64,000 bases of DNA from Psychromarinibacter sediminicola. Its GTDB lineage: Bacteria; Pseudomonadota; Alphaproteobacteria; Rhodobacterales; Rhodobacteraceae. The first letter of the stretch is position 1, and each line of letters begins with the position of its first letter. Where the stretch lies: NCBI RefSeq assembly GCF_029168335.1, contig NZ_JARGYC010000010.1, positions 23,738 through 87,737 of the forward strand, read 5' to 3'. The position numbers and the translations under genes were made by a program. This document shows positions 38,459 to 47,036 of this stretch, in pieces. The notes below the pieces were generated by a model that did no database searches, was not told the DNA's origin, and was given only the letters and a program-made list of their open reading frames with translations.

Positions 38459-40258
38459 TCACCGCCCCATGAGTAACGAGTTCGGGTTTCTTTGCAGCGT
38501 GCGGGCGAGCCCGCGCAGCGCATCCGCCGCCTCGCTGATGTCTCGCAGCGTCGTGAGCGCGCTGTTGATCAGGCGCGAATTGTCGCTGTAGGCGTTCAGC
38601 ACGGCTTCGGTCCGCGAGGCCAGCGTATCCAGTCGCGCGACAATCGGCGGCAGGGCGCCGGCGGCGGTTTCGACGGCATTCGCGGCATTCGCCGCCGAAT
38701 CCAGCGCGCCGTTCACGGCCGCCGTGGCGCCCCCCTCGCGCAGTTCCGCCGCGATCTGCCGGGCTTCCGTCAGCGTCGCGCGCGCCTCGTCCAGCGTCGC
38801 GGCGAGCTCGGGTATGAGCGTCCGCGCCTCCGCCAGCGTCCCGGTCAATTCCGGGATGACGGCCCGCGTCTCCTCGGCGCTGACAACCTCGTTCGCCGAC
38901 ACGAGCAGGGTCTGAGCGGAGGCAAGCAGTTCCTCGATCGGCAGCGCGTTGATCCGCTCGAAGACGCCCTGCGCCGTGGCGTTGAGATCGGCCAGGTCCG
39001 ACTCGGCCGTCGGCAGTTCCGGCAGGCGGCCCTCTTCGTTGACGATCCATGCCGGATCGGAGTCGGGGAACTCGGCCAGTTCGACCACAAGTTGGCTCGA
39101 CAGCAGGCTGGCAGAGGCGAGCCGGGCCCGCAGACCCTGCGCGACGTAGTCATCCAGCAACGCCAGGGCCTCCTGCGTCGAGGCGTCCTCGCCAAGGCCC
39201 AGCCGGTCGGGCGCAAGCGCCAGGGTGGCGTTCAGACGGACGACCTTCCGGCCGTCGATGTCTTCGGCGACCATCGCGATCTCGGTGACCTCGCCCACCG
39301 GCACGCCCTGAAAGCGCACCGTCGTGCCCTGGCTCAGCCCGCTGACGGACCCATCGAAGACCGCGAGCACCCGCAGCCGCTCGGCCGACCGGTCGGTCAG
39401 GAGACTGGCGCGGGCGGCCGGCTGGTCGGCGTAGAGCTGAAACGACTGCCCCCGCTCCACCGGGTCTCCGCCCGACACCATCGTATCGAAACTGATCCCG
39501 CCTTCCACCAGCGAGGCGAGCGAGGAGAAATCCAGGGAAACGCCCCCGGCCCCCAGCGACACGGACACGCCGGATATGTCCCAGAACCGTGTGTTGGAAG
39601 TCAAAAGGCGGTCGTACGGCGCCTCGACGAAGGCGTTGATGGAGACCCCGTCGCCGTCCTCGGCCAGTTGCGGCGCCTCGATCGCGCCGACGGGGATGCC
39701 CTTGTACAGGATCGGTGCCCCCGCCGCGATCGAGTTGCCGTCGCGGGCGCGCAGCACGAGGGCTGTCCCGGCCCGGGTCGGACTGGCCAGCGGCGGGCGC
39801 GGCAGCCCGGTGAAACGGGTCATCGGCTCGCCGGGGTCGTTGTCCCAGCTTCCCTCGATGTAGACGCCCGACAGGACCGTGTTCAGCCCGCTGATGCCAC
39901 GGACGGAAACCTCGGGCTGCACCACCCAGAACTCCGCATCGGAATCGAGATAGGGGGCAAGGGTCCGGTCCACGCGCACCGCGACCACCACCTCGCCCAG
40001 GTCTTCCGAGAACGAGACATCCTCGACGGTGCCCACGCTGACATCGCGGTACTTCAGCTCGGTCCGATCCGCGGCGATGCCCGATGCGCTTTCGAACGCG
40101 ATCTCGATCAGGACCCCCCGTTCGGAATAGCTTTGCCACGCGACGCCCAGCGAAATCGCCAGCGCCAGGACCGGCACCAGCCACACAAAGGACAGCCGAA
40201 ACAGAATTCCCCCTGCCCCGCGCCGGACGTGCGGCTCGGCGGGTGTCGGATCACTCAT
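38459..40258 (-). CDS. pqiB: PqiB-like MCE protein, intermembrane lipid transport
   Basis: A 599-residue protein with one N-terminal membrane helix (LSFVWLVPVLALAISLGVAW) and three MCE domains. Their cores begin at LIEIAFESASGIAADRT, LVLRARDGNSIAAG and LRVLAVFDGSVSGLSQGT, each with the typical YKGIPVG-like turn. A long helical C-terminal part (about 440-599) would form the tube that spans the periplasm. It works with PqiA in the inner membrane and PqiC at the outer membrane. The start overlaps the second pqiA gene by 4 bp. Confidence 0.93.
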   Translation of the reverse strand: MSDPTPAEPHVRRGAGGILFRLSFVWLVPVLALAISLGVAWQSYSERGVLIEIAFESASGIAADRTELKYRDVSVGTVEDVSFSEDLGEVVVAVRVDRTLAPYLDSDAEFWVVQPEVSVRGISGLNTVLSGVYIEGSWDNDPGEPMTRFTGLPRPPLASPTRAGTALVLRARDGNSIAAGAPILYKGIPVGAIEAPQLAEDGDGVSINAFVEAPYDRLLTSNTRFWDISGVSVSLGAGGVSLDFSSLASLVEGGISFDTMVSGGDPVERGQSFQLYADQPAARASLLTDRSAERLRVLAVFDGSVSGLSQGTTVRFQGVPVGEVTEIAMVAEDIDGRKVVRLNATLALAPDRLGLGEDASTQEALALLDDYVAQGLRARLASASLLSSQLVVELAEFPDSDPAWIVNEEGRLPELPTAESDLADLNATAQGVFERINALPIEELLASAQTLLVSANEVVSAEETRAVIPELTGTLAEARTLIPELAATLDEARATLTEARQIAAELREGGATAAVNGALDSAANAANAVETAAGALPPIVARLDTLASRTEAVLNAYSDNSRLINSALTTLRDISEAADALRGLARTLQRNPNSLLMGR

Positions 40259-40887
40259 ACGGGCTCCTCGTCCGCGTCCCAGATCAGCCGTGGATCGAGA
40301 CTCTGCGCGGACAGCATGGTAAAAGCGACCGACAGCGCAAAGCTCACCGCCGCTATTCCCGGGTTGATGATAGCCACCGATCCCAGTTGGACAAGGGCGG
40401 AGAGGATCGCGACGACGAACACGTCGATCATCGACCAGCGACCGATGAACTCCACGACCTCGAAGAGCCTGTGGCGCTGATGCGCGTTCATCACCACGGT
40501 CCTGCGGATACCGAGCGCCAGATAGGCAATGGCCAGGAACTTGCCGATCGGGATCACGACGCTGGCGATGAACACGATGGCGGCGACCGCGTAAGAGCCG
40601 TGCTGGAACAGGTCGATCACGCCGCCGACGATCGTGCTCTCGTCCCGGTCGAGCAGCGTGGCGGTCCGCAGCATCGGATAAACGTTGGCCGGGATATAGA
40701 CGACGATCCCCGCCAGAAGCCACGCCCAGACCCGCTGCAGAGAGGCCGCATCGCGGCTCTCGATCGCACCGCCGCAGCGGGTGCAACGCCCGGTGCCGGC
40801 CGCGTGCACGCGGCCGCAACGGTGGCACGCCACCAGCCCCTGACTGCGCGCCGTGGTCAGGCGCGCTCTTGTTCCAGCGACTTCCAT
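40255..40887 (-). CDS. pqiA: PqiA-like membrane protein, C-terminal half equivalent
   Basis: A 210-residue integral membrane protein with a zinc ribbon (CHRCGRVHAAGTGRCTRCGG) and four hydrophobic helices, including AGIVVYIPANVYPML, which is typical of PqiA. E. coli PqiA is one chain with two such halves; here the halves are separate genes. ATG at 40887 lies inside the 3' end of the first half (31-bp overlap). It precedes pqiB with a 4-bp overlap. Confidence 0.88.
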   Translation of the reverse strand: MEVAGTRARLTTARSQGLVACHRCGRVHAAGTGRCTRCGGAIESRDAASLQRVWAWLLAGIVVYIPANVYPMLRTATLLDRDESTIVGGVIDLFQHGSYAVAAIVFIASVVIPIGKFLAIAYLALGIRRTVVMNAHQRHRLFEVVEFIGRWSMIDVFVVAILSALVQLGSVAIINPGIAAVSFALSVAFTMLSAQSLDPRLIWDADEEPV

Positions 40888-41516
40888 ATCGTGTACCGAC
40901 ACATCGAATTGTCCTGAAGCACCATGACGACCACCAGCCCGGCGAACGCCCAGAAGGCCGGGCCGAAGCTGACACTGGCCAGCCCCGCCACTTTCACCAG
41001 GGCGACCGAGACACCGAAGATGAAGATCTCCGCCATCGACCAGGGCCGCAGGCCTTCGGCAAGGCGAAACGCCGTCGCCGCATGGGCAAAGGGTCTGCGC
41101 CGTCGCGCCAGCGGATAGATCGTGTAGACGATCGCGGCAAGGCGCGTCAGCGGAATGAGCACGATCAGCAGGGCGACCGCGAGCGACAATGGCAGCATCA
41201 GGCCCGACGAGAAGGCCAGGATGGCGTCCAGCACCGAGGTCCGGTTCCGCAATCCCGCCGCCTCCAACTCGATGAACGGAAAGAACACGGCGCCGATCAT
41301 CAGAATGACGGCCGTAAGCGAAAGCGAAAGCGTGCGCAGATAGGCGTTCGTGCGCGGCGCCGCCAGGACCCGCCCGCAGCGCAGGCAGGACGCCGTCTGC
41401 TCTTCCCGTATCTCGGGTTCGAAATACAGGGTATCGCATTGCGGGCACGCAATCAGCGCCCTGCCCGCCGCCGTCACCTCTGCGGTGTCCTGCATGCCGG
41501 TCGCGACGTCACTCAA
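40857..41516 (-). CDS. pqiA: PqiA-like membrane protein, N-terminal half equivalent
   Basis: A 219-residue membrane protein with an N-terminal zinc ribbon (CPQCDTLYFEPEIREEQTAS, then CLRCGRVL) and four hydrophobic helices. It resembles the first half of PqiA. It is the first gene of the leftward pqi operon; the order is pqiA half, pqiA half, pqiB, pqiC. The operon is thought to move lipids between membranes and in other bacteria responds to redox-cycling stress. Confidence 0.88.
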   Translation of the reverse strand: MSDVATGMQDTAEVTAAGRALIACPQCDTLYFEPEIREEQTASCLRCGRVLAAPRTNAYLRTLSLSLTAVILMIGAVFFPFIELEAAGLRNRTSVLDAILAFSSGLMLPLSLAVALLIVLIPLTRLAAIVYTIYPLARRRRPFAHAATAFRLAEGLRPWSMAEIFIFGVSVALVKVAGLASVSFGPAFWAFAGLVVVMVLQDNSMCRYTIWKSLEQERA

Positions 41517-41746
41517 ATCGACGGCCTGCCGCTGTAGACGTGGTCTTCTGCCGGCGCATTCATGGAACGCGCGCCGACGCCGGCACGGCCGCTACGGCCG
41601 AAAGCAAGAAACTTTGCCACGATATGCATCCATCTGGCTTTTGCACGGCAATGACTCCATCAGTGCTATCCTCACGCCGTCCTGGGCGTCTTCGGTCCGA
41701 ACCGGGCTACTCCCCGCCGACTGAACAGGTTCCGACGTAACAAAGC

Positions 41747-41863
41747 TGCTCTCCACCCCTGCTGATCGGTTTCGATCCGGTTGAAGTAGTCCACGGCGGG
41801 CTGTTGTCCGCCCCGAGCGACATGTGGCCGCTGGCGATTGCGGAATGTGATCCATCGGTCCAT
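41747..41863 (-). pseudogene. IS3-family transposase C-terminal remnant
   Basis: The minus-strand frame reads MDRWITFRNRQRPHVARGGQ and goes on to VDYFNRIETDQQ, matching the C-terminal end of IS3-family transposases (N.RRPH..LGG..PA..YF). The upstream catalytic part is missing, so this is a relic. The whole gap 41517-42037 (521 bp) contains no intact gene; apart from this remnant and the segment at 41,919 I see nothing else in it. Confidence 0.75.
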
Positions 41864-41918
41864 GCCCGCCGTCGCCTGCGGGCCGGTCTCCCGGGCCCGC
41901 AGGGGAACGCGCAAACGT

Positions 41919-41973
41919 CGGCGACTCGCACAGAAATTCCGGTCTCCGAGCTTACAAAGCCGATCTAATCCGA
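41919..41973. repeat. Dispersed 55-bp segment, copy A
   Basis: It aligns without gaps to 50147-50201, with about 42 of 55 positions identical, including CGGCGACTCGCAC at the left end and CGATCTAATC at the right. The plus-strand frame is also similar (GDSHxNS and DLIR). Probably two old copies of the end of a mobile element or decayed gene; I cannot name it. Confidence 0.5.
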
Positions 41974-42037
41974 TCGCGTCGACGGCGCCACCGGACAGTA
42001 TCGCGATGTGCCAAACCGGAGCTAGCGCCCCGCGGCC

Positions 42038-43318
42038 TCACCGGTAGATCAGGGTCGGCAGCCACATCGTGATCGCCGGCACATAGGTGATCAGGAGCAG
42101 AACCAGCACCAGCGGCACCAGGAACGGCGCCGTGCCGACGACCGCCCGCTCGAACGGGATACGGGCGATGCGGGACAGCACGTAGAGCACCATCCCGACC
42201 GGTGGTGTCAGCAGCCCGAGCATCAGGTTCAGCACCATGATCACGCCGAAATGCACCGGGTCGACCCCGATCTCCACCGCGACCGGCAGCAGGACCGGCA
42301 CCATGATGGTGATCGCGGCAACCGTCTCCATGAAACAGCCGACTACCAACAGGATCAGGTTGATCAGCAGCAGGATCACCCAGGGGCGGTCCGACGCGGA
42401 CAGCAGCAGCCCGGCAACCGTTTCCGGCACGCGGTTGGACGTGAGAATCCAGGCGAAGATCGACGCGGCCGCCACCACGAGAAGCACCACGGCCGTCGTC
42501 TCGATGGTGTCGTAGCTCACCCGCACGAACCGCCGCCAGTTCAGCGTTCGGTAAACGATCAGACCCAGAAACATCGCCCAGGCGCAGGCGGCGACGGCGG
42601 CCTCGGTCGGCGTGAACGCGCCCGACAGGATACCGCCGACGATGATGACCGGCGTCATCAGCGACAGGAAGGCCCGGCGGAAGGTGATGAACAGGTTGGC
42701 GAAGCGGAAGGCGGTATCGCGCGGGAAGCCGCGGCGGCGGGCAATGATCGCGACGAGCACCATCAGCGAGAGCGCCATGACGATGCCGGGAATGAAGCCG
42801 GCCGCGAAAAGCTGGCCGATGGAGGCGCTGGCGACCACGCCGTAGATCACCATTGGCAGCGACGGCGGGATGATCGGACCGATCGTCGAGGAGGCCGCCG
42901 TGACGCCCACGGCGAATTCGCTATCGTACTTGGCGTCGCGCATGGCCTTGATCTCGATGGCGCCCAGCCCGCCCGCATCGGCGACGGCCGCACCGGACAT
43001 GCCGGCGAAGATCACCGAGGCGCCGACGTTCACATGACCCAGCCCGCCCCGCATCCAGCCGACCAGCGACAGCGCGAAGTTGAAGATGCGCTCGGTGATG
43101 CCGGCGGTGTTCATCAGGTTGCCGGCGAGGATGAAGAAGGGCACCGCCAGCAGCGGGAAGCTGTCGACGCCGTTGACCATCCGGTGCGCCACGACCATCG
43201 GCGGCACGGGGTCGAAGAAAAGGATGTAGAGGGCCGAGGACCCCGCGAGCGCGATGGCCACGGGCACGCCGAAGATCAGAAGCGCGAAGAGCGCGATGAA
43301 GAGAAGCGCGATTTCCAC
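42038..43318 (-). CDS. dctM: TRAP transporter large permease DctM
   Basis: A 426-residue inner-membrane protein with about 12 hydrophobic helices, the channel subunit of a tripartite ATP-independent (sodium-driven) carboxylate importer. Family marks: FGVPVAIALAGSSALYI near the start, MSGAAVADAGGLGAIEIKAM, and PIIPPSLPMVIYG. The start is GTG at 43318 with GGAGA upstream. It follows dctQ by 10 bp and ends the operon. Confidence 0.95.
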   Translation of the reverse strand: MEIALLFIALFALLIFGVPVAIALAGSSALYILFFDPVPPMVVAHRMVNGVDSFPLLAVPFFILAGNLMNTAGITERIFNFALSLVGWMRGGLGHVNVGASVIFAGMSGAAVADAGGLGAIEIKAMRDAKYDSEFAVGVTAASSTIGPIIPPSLPMVIYGVVASASIGQLFAAGFIPGIVMALSLMVLVAIIARRRGFPRDTAFRFANLFITFRRAFLSLMTPVIIVGGILSGAFTPTEAAVAACAWAMFLGLIVYRTLNWRRFVRVSYDTIETTAVVLLVVAAASIFAWILTSNRVPETVAGLLLSASDRPWVILLLINLILLVVGCFMETVAAITIMVPVLLPVAVEIGVDPVHFGVIMVLNLMLGLLTPPVGMVLYVLSRIARIPFERAVVGTAPFLVPLVLVLLLITYVPAITMWLPTLIYR

Positions 43319-43328
43319 CGAAGGTCTC

Positions 43329-43910
43329 CTAGTCGGTACGGGGCACGCCTTCGGCGTGTTGCTGCGGGTCGATGAGCTTGGAGGTGCCGGTCCGGAGGTG
43401 CCGCCAGCCGTTCCACAGCGCGTAGAGCGTCATGACGGCGAAACAGGCGGCCACGAACCAGTAGACATAGGCCTTGGGCACGTCGATGGAGACCATCATC
43501 TGCCGCGTGCGGCCGGCCAGCTGAATCGTCAGTCCGGTCAGCAGGCCGAAGAAGCCGATCGTGATTGCGTCGATCGCGACCTGGGCGACACGGCGCACGC
43601 CGCGCGGCACCCAGCGATAGAGGAACTCCACCGCGATGTGCGTTTCCTTGCGCACCGCCATGATCGCGCCGGTGAAGGTGACGCCGATCAGAAGGAAGCG
43701 GGCGATCTCCTCGGTCCAGCCCAGCGAGTCGTTCAGCACGTAGCGGGTGAAGAACTGCAGGAAGACCACGAAGGCGAGGATCCAGAAGATCGCGAAGACG
43801 AGCGTGTCGTCCCAGCGGATATCCGACAGGTCGATCTCTTCCTCCAGAAGGTGAACCTCCGGCGGCTCGGGCTCGGCTGGCGGCGGCGCGTTCGGGCGGT
43901 CGTCGTTCAT
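43329..43910 (-). CDS. dctQ: TRAP transporter small permease DctQ
   Basis: A 193-residue protein with four hydrophobic helices and the DctQ hallmark LGWTEEIARFLLIGVTFTGA. The first 30 residues are a hydrophilic Pro/Glu-rich cytoplasmic stretch, longer than usual. It lies between dctP, behind a strong stem-loop, and dctM. Confidence 0.93.
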   Translation of the reverse strand: MNDDRPNAPPPAEPEPPEVHLLEEEIDLSDIRWDDTLVFAIFWILAFVVFLQFFTRYVLNDSLGWTEEIARFLLIGVTFTGAIMAVRKETHIAVEFLYRWVPRGVRRVAQVAIDAITIGFFGLLTGLTIQLAGRTRQMMVSIDVPKAYVYWFVAACFAVMTLYALWNGWRHLRTGTSKLIDPQQHAEGVPRTD

Positions 43911-43943
43911 GGCGCAGTCTTCCGTGGCAGTCGCGGAGCGGGC

Positions 43944-43971
43944 GGGCGGGCGCGCCGAGACGCGCCCGCCC
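43944..43971 (-). promoter_or_regulatory. Stem-loop downstream of dctP
   Basis: A perfect 11-bp GC-only stem, GGGCGGGCGCG (43944-43954) with CGCGCCCGCCC (43961-43971), and a 6-nt loop stand between the dctP stop and the dctQ start. No T-run follows. It probably stabilises dctP mRNA or attenuates transcription into dctQM. Confidence 0.6.
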
Positions 43972-43979
43972 GGTGGGCT

Positions 43980-44978
43980 TTACTGGCCGATGGCCTGAAG
44001 CTGGTCGTAGGTCTCCTGGCTCCAGGTCGCCATCTCGCCGTTATGCATCGCCTTCACGGCCTCGATGAACGGGCCGCGGTCGACCTCGTTCACGTTGACG
44101 CCCTCGTCGCGGAACCACTGGGCCAGCTCGGCCTCGGATTCCCGGATCGCGTCGGTCGCGCAGACGGCGGTTTCCTCGAGCACGCCCGAAAGCGTCTCGC
44201 GGTCGGCCTCGTCCATGCCGTCCCAGGTCGGGCCGCCGACGATGGTCAGCAGCGCGTCGGTGATGTGGCCGGTGAGGTTGATGTCCGACTGCACCTCGTA
44301 GAACTTCTTGGCCTGGATCGTCGGCAACGGGTTCTCCTGCGCGTCCACCGTGCCCTGCTGCAGCGCGAGGTAGACCTCGGCAAAGGCGATGGGCGTCGGG
44401 TTTGCGTCCACGGCCTCGGGGAACATCATGTAGAGCGGCGCGTTCGGCACGCGGATCTTCATGCCCTCCATGTCCTCGGGCTCTGTCACCGGCTTGTTCG
44501 AGGTCACGTGGCGGTTGCCGTAGTAGGTCATCGCGACGATGTGGTTGCCGGTCGCGTCCGTGTAGCCCTGCGCCAGCTCGTCGAACAGGTCGGAGTTGCG
44601 GAACTGGTCCCAGTGGTCGTAGTCGCGGAACATGTAGGGCGCGCCGCCGATGGCGATGGGCCCGTAGGCACGGCCGGCGAAGAGCTGGCCGGTATAGATG
44701 ATGTCGACGGTGCCGAGGCCGAGGCCCTCGTTGATGTCGACCTCCTTGCCCAGCGACGAGGCCGGGTAGACCTCGATGCCGTAGCGGTTGTCCGTCCGCT
44801 CCATGAGCATCTCATTCGCGTCGACGGCGCAGGTGTGGTAGGGTTCGGTTGTCTCGTAGACATGCGCGAATTTCAGAACGCGATCGGCCTCCTGCGCGAG
44901 AGCCGCCGGCGCGGCGGCCATCGTCGCGACGGCGCCGGCCGCGGTGATGAAGGTGGTCTGCTTGAGTCTGGACATCAT
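43980..44978 (-). CDS. dctP: TRAP transporter solute-binding protein DctP
   Basis: A 332-residue periplasmic receptor with signal peptide (processing near ALA-QEADR). It shows the DctP order of motifs: LKFAHVYETTEPYH, a GTVDIIYTG strand, and the conserved carboxylate-binding Arg region GMKIRVPNAPLYMMF, then FAEVYLALQQGTVDAQENPL. Two adjacent ATGs (44978, 44975) share the GGAGG site. It begins 15 bp after the GntR-Ldh_2 fusion gene, so the dehydrogenase probably acts on the imported carboxylate. Confidence 0.94.
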   Translation of the reverse strand: MMSRLKQTTFITAAGAVATMAAAPAALAQEADRVLKFAHVYETTEPYHTCAVDANEMLMERTDNRYGIEVYPASSLGKEVDINEGLGLGTVDIIYTGQLFAGRAYGPIAIGGAPYMFRDYDHWDQFRNSDLFDELAQGYTDATGNHIVAMTYYGNRHVTSNKPVTEPEDMEGMKIRVPNAPLYMMFPEAVDANPTPIAFAEVYLALQQGTVDAQENPLPTIQAKKFYEVQSDINLTGHITDALLTIVGGPTWDGMDEADRETLSGVLEETAVCATDAIRESEAELAQWFRDEGVNVNEVDRGPFIEAVKAMHNGEMATWSQETYDQLQAIGQ

Positions 44979-44993
44979 GGATGGTTCCTCCCT

Positions 44994-46775
44994 TTACTGA
45001 TGTTCGGCGCCGCGCTCCGCGGACAAGGTCCGCAGCGGCGCGATGCCATGGTCCCGGGCGAATTGGCCCAGGCTTCGCACTGTCGTGCCGTCGAGCTTCA
45101 TGCCCGAGTCACGACGTCTTTCCGCTTCCCTCCATTCCCTGTCGCCGGGCGCCATCACGGTCTCGCCCGGCGTGGTGCAAGAGCGGCGTATCGCTTCGAG
45201 GTAGCGGCCGATAACGGCGCGAAACGCCTGCCCGCCCGCGAAGGCTTCGGGGTCCAGCGCCATGACGAAGGCGCCCAGCCGGCGCGGCGTGGCCATGTCG
45301 TCGCTGATCATCGGCGGAAGCTCTGCGCTGAGGGGCGCATCGGAGAAGGCCGCCGACAGGATCTCCGCGATCCCGGCAAGCCCGGCGCCCTTGTAGCCGA
45401 AGAGCGCCCCTCCGAGCGGCGCAAGCATCGCGGCCGCCGAAGGCTCGATCACGTTCGTCCCGTGCGCGTCCGAGGCGACGTCCGCGGGAAGCGGCACGCC
45501 CAGGCTGCGGGACAACTGCACCCGGTTGAACGGAATCGAGCTCGTCGCCATGTCCAGCAGCCACGGCTCGCCCGAGTTGACCGGCGCGGCAGCGGCGATC
45601 GGATTGGTGCCGTGGAACCGTTCGGCCCCGCCATGCAGGCGGACGAAGGCGTCTGAATTGCAGAAGACCAGCCCCATCATGCCCTGCCGCGCGATCTCCA
45701 GCGCATAGGCGCCGGCCGCCCCGAAATGCGACGAGTTCCGGATCGCCACGGCACCGAGCCCGTGCTGCCGCGCCCGCGCTACGGCAAGGGTCACGGCCTC
45801 GTAGGTCGCGCGCGCACCGTGGGCGTTGTCGGCATCGAGCACACAGGCCCCGCCGTTCCCGCTGGCGATCACCGGCGACGGCTGGCGGTTCACCCGCCCG
45901 CCGGCGAGCGCCTCCAGGTAATGCGGCAGGAGACGGACCCCGTGCGTGTCGACTCCCAGCGTCGATGCATGCATCAGCGCGCGCGTAATGGCGTCCGTCG
46001 TCTCGGCATCGGCGCCCACGGCCGCCAGCGCCTGGCGCGAGAACCGCTCCATCTCGGCCAGGTCCACACGGGTCGCATCGTCGAGCGGCCCGCCCGCTTC
46101 GGCCGCCTCATGCGCCATGCGGTCGAGGTAGTTCTGCGTGGTCTCGGCGACGTGCCGTTCGATGATCGCGAGGGCACGGTCCGTATCGCCGGCATCCACA
46201 GCATCGCGGAGGCCGATGTGATCCCGCAGCGACCGCTCGTTCAGGGCCGGATCCTGCGACAACCGATTGCGCAGCGCCTGGATCCGGAAGGACAGCCTGT
46301 GAAAGTTCGCTGCGGCATAGCTGTTGCCGCAATTCTCGAAGATCGCGGTGTGAAAGTCGTAGTCGAGAGCCTTGTAGGTGGCCACGTCGTCGCGTTCGAG
46401 CGCCCTCTCCATGCGCGCGACGATTTCCGCGAGGCCCCGGGCCAACGTGGCGGGGTTGCGAAGGCAGGCCATCCGCAGCGCGTCGCGTTCCAGCGTCAGA
46501 CGCAGTTCCCCGAGTTCGGCGACCTCGCCGGCCGTCATGCTGAAAACCCGGGTCGTGCGGCTCGGAGACAGTTCGATCAGCCCTTCCCGTTCAAGCTGCA
46601 GCAGCGCCTCGCGGATCGGGCTCTTGGACATCCCGAGAAGCCGGACGAGTTCTGCTTCCGGTAGTTTCCGACCCATCGGAAATTCGCCGGAGATGATTCG
46701 CGACCGGATCTGCTCCCGCGCGAACTCCGACAGCTTCTGCCGTTCGACTGGCGTTTTGCTGACTGCCGACTCCAA
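44994..46775 (-). CDS. GntR (FCD) regulator fused to Ldh_2-family dehydrogenase
   Basis: A 593-residue in-frame fusion. Residues about 13-75 are a GntR winged helix (SEFAREQIRSRIISGEF, RLLGMSKSPIREALLQLERE), and about 80-215 an FCD ligand domain (DFHTAIFENCGNS). From about 235 to the end it is a malate/L-sulfolactate/ureidoglycolate-type dehydrogenase (DTHGVRLLPHYLEALAGGRVN, NSSHFGAAGAY with catalytic His, HGTNPIAAAAP). No stop or start separates the parts. TTG at 46775 is preferred, with GGGAGGA upstream, because a GTG at 46823 would start inside the probable operator. It heads the TRAP operon. A protein both sensing and oxidising the substrate is possible. Confidence 0.85.
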   Translation of the reverse strand: MESAVSKTPVERQKLSEFAREQIRSRIISGEFPMGRKLPEAELVRLLGMSKSPIREALLQLEREGLIELSPSRTTRVFSMTAGEVAELGELRLTLERDALRMACLRNPATLARGLAEIVARMERALERDDVATYKALDYDFHTAIFENCGNSYAAANFHRLSFRIQALRNRLSQDPALNERSLRDHIGLRDAVDAGDTDRALAIIERHVAETTQNYLDRMAHEAAEAGGPLDDATRVDLAEMERFSRQALAAVGADAETTDAITRALMHASTLGVDTHGVRLLPHYLEALAGGRVNRQPSPVIASGNGGACVLDADNAHGARATYEAVTLAVARARQHGLGAVAIRNSSHFGAAGAYALEIARQGMMGLVFCNSDAFVRLHGGAERFHGTNPIAAAAPVNSGEPWLLDMATSSIPFNRVQLSRSLGVPLPADVASDAHGTNVIEPSAAAMLAPLGGALFGYKGAGLAGIAEILSAAFSDAPLSAELPPMISDDMATPRRLGAFVMALDPEAFAGGQAFRAVIGRYLEAIRRSCTTPGETVMAPGDREWREAERRRDSGMKLDGTTVRSLGQFARDHGIAPLRTLSAERGAEHQ

Positions 46776-46805
46776 GCGCCTCGTCCTCCCGGCTGCGATG
46801 TTATA

Positions 46806-46815
46806 TGATATATCA
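46806..46815. promoter_or_regulatory. Probable GntR-type operator
   Basis: TGATATATCA is a perfect 10-bp palindrome inside a TTATATGATATATCAAAC stretch, 31 bp upstream of the chosen start of the GntR fusion gene. AT-rich palindromes of this kind are usual FCD-GntR operators, so autoregulation is likely. Confidence 0.6.
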
Positions 46816-46871
46816 AACCACACAAGGATTCGTGACGTCGTTTTTTTGAGGTGTCGGTTTCAACGGCAGTG

Positions 46872-47036
46872 CCAGCGATCATCCAGCGCGCTATCCGGCT
46901 CAATTCCCGGTGCGCGCTGAGCCATCGCGACGTCGAGGGCATGCACGCCGACCGCGGCATCGACATGTCCTACGAAACCGCACTGCGAGAGTTGGGATTG
47001 CACGTGACCGGCGGACGCTCGAACAACCGAGCGGAG
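46872..47036 (+). pseudogene. IS6-family transposase remnant with internal deletion
   Basis: The plus-strand frame reads PAIIQRAIRLNSRCALSHRD then VEGMHADRGIDMSYETA, typical of an IS6 N-terminus. It jumps directly to LRELGLHVTGGRSNNRAE, which belongs far downstream around the catalytic Glu. The middle third is therefore deleted, and the sequence is cut at 47036 by another IS6-type element. Confidence 0.7.

Noticed and set aside
43944..43971. Factor-independent terminator after dctP
   Set aside because: No T-run follows the stem on the minus strand, and dctQM directly downstream need transcription from the same promoter.
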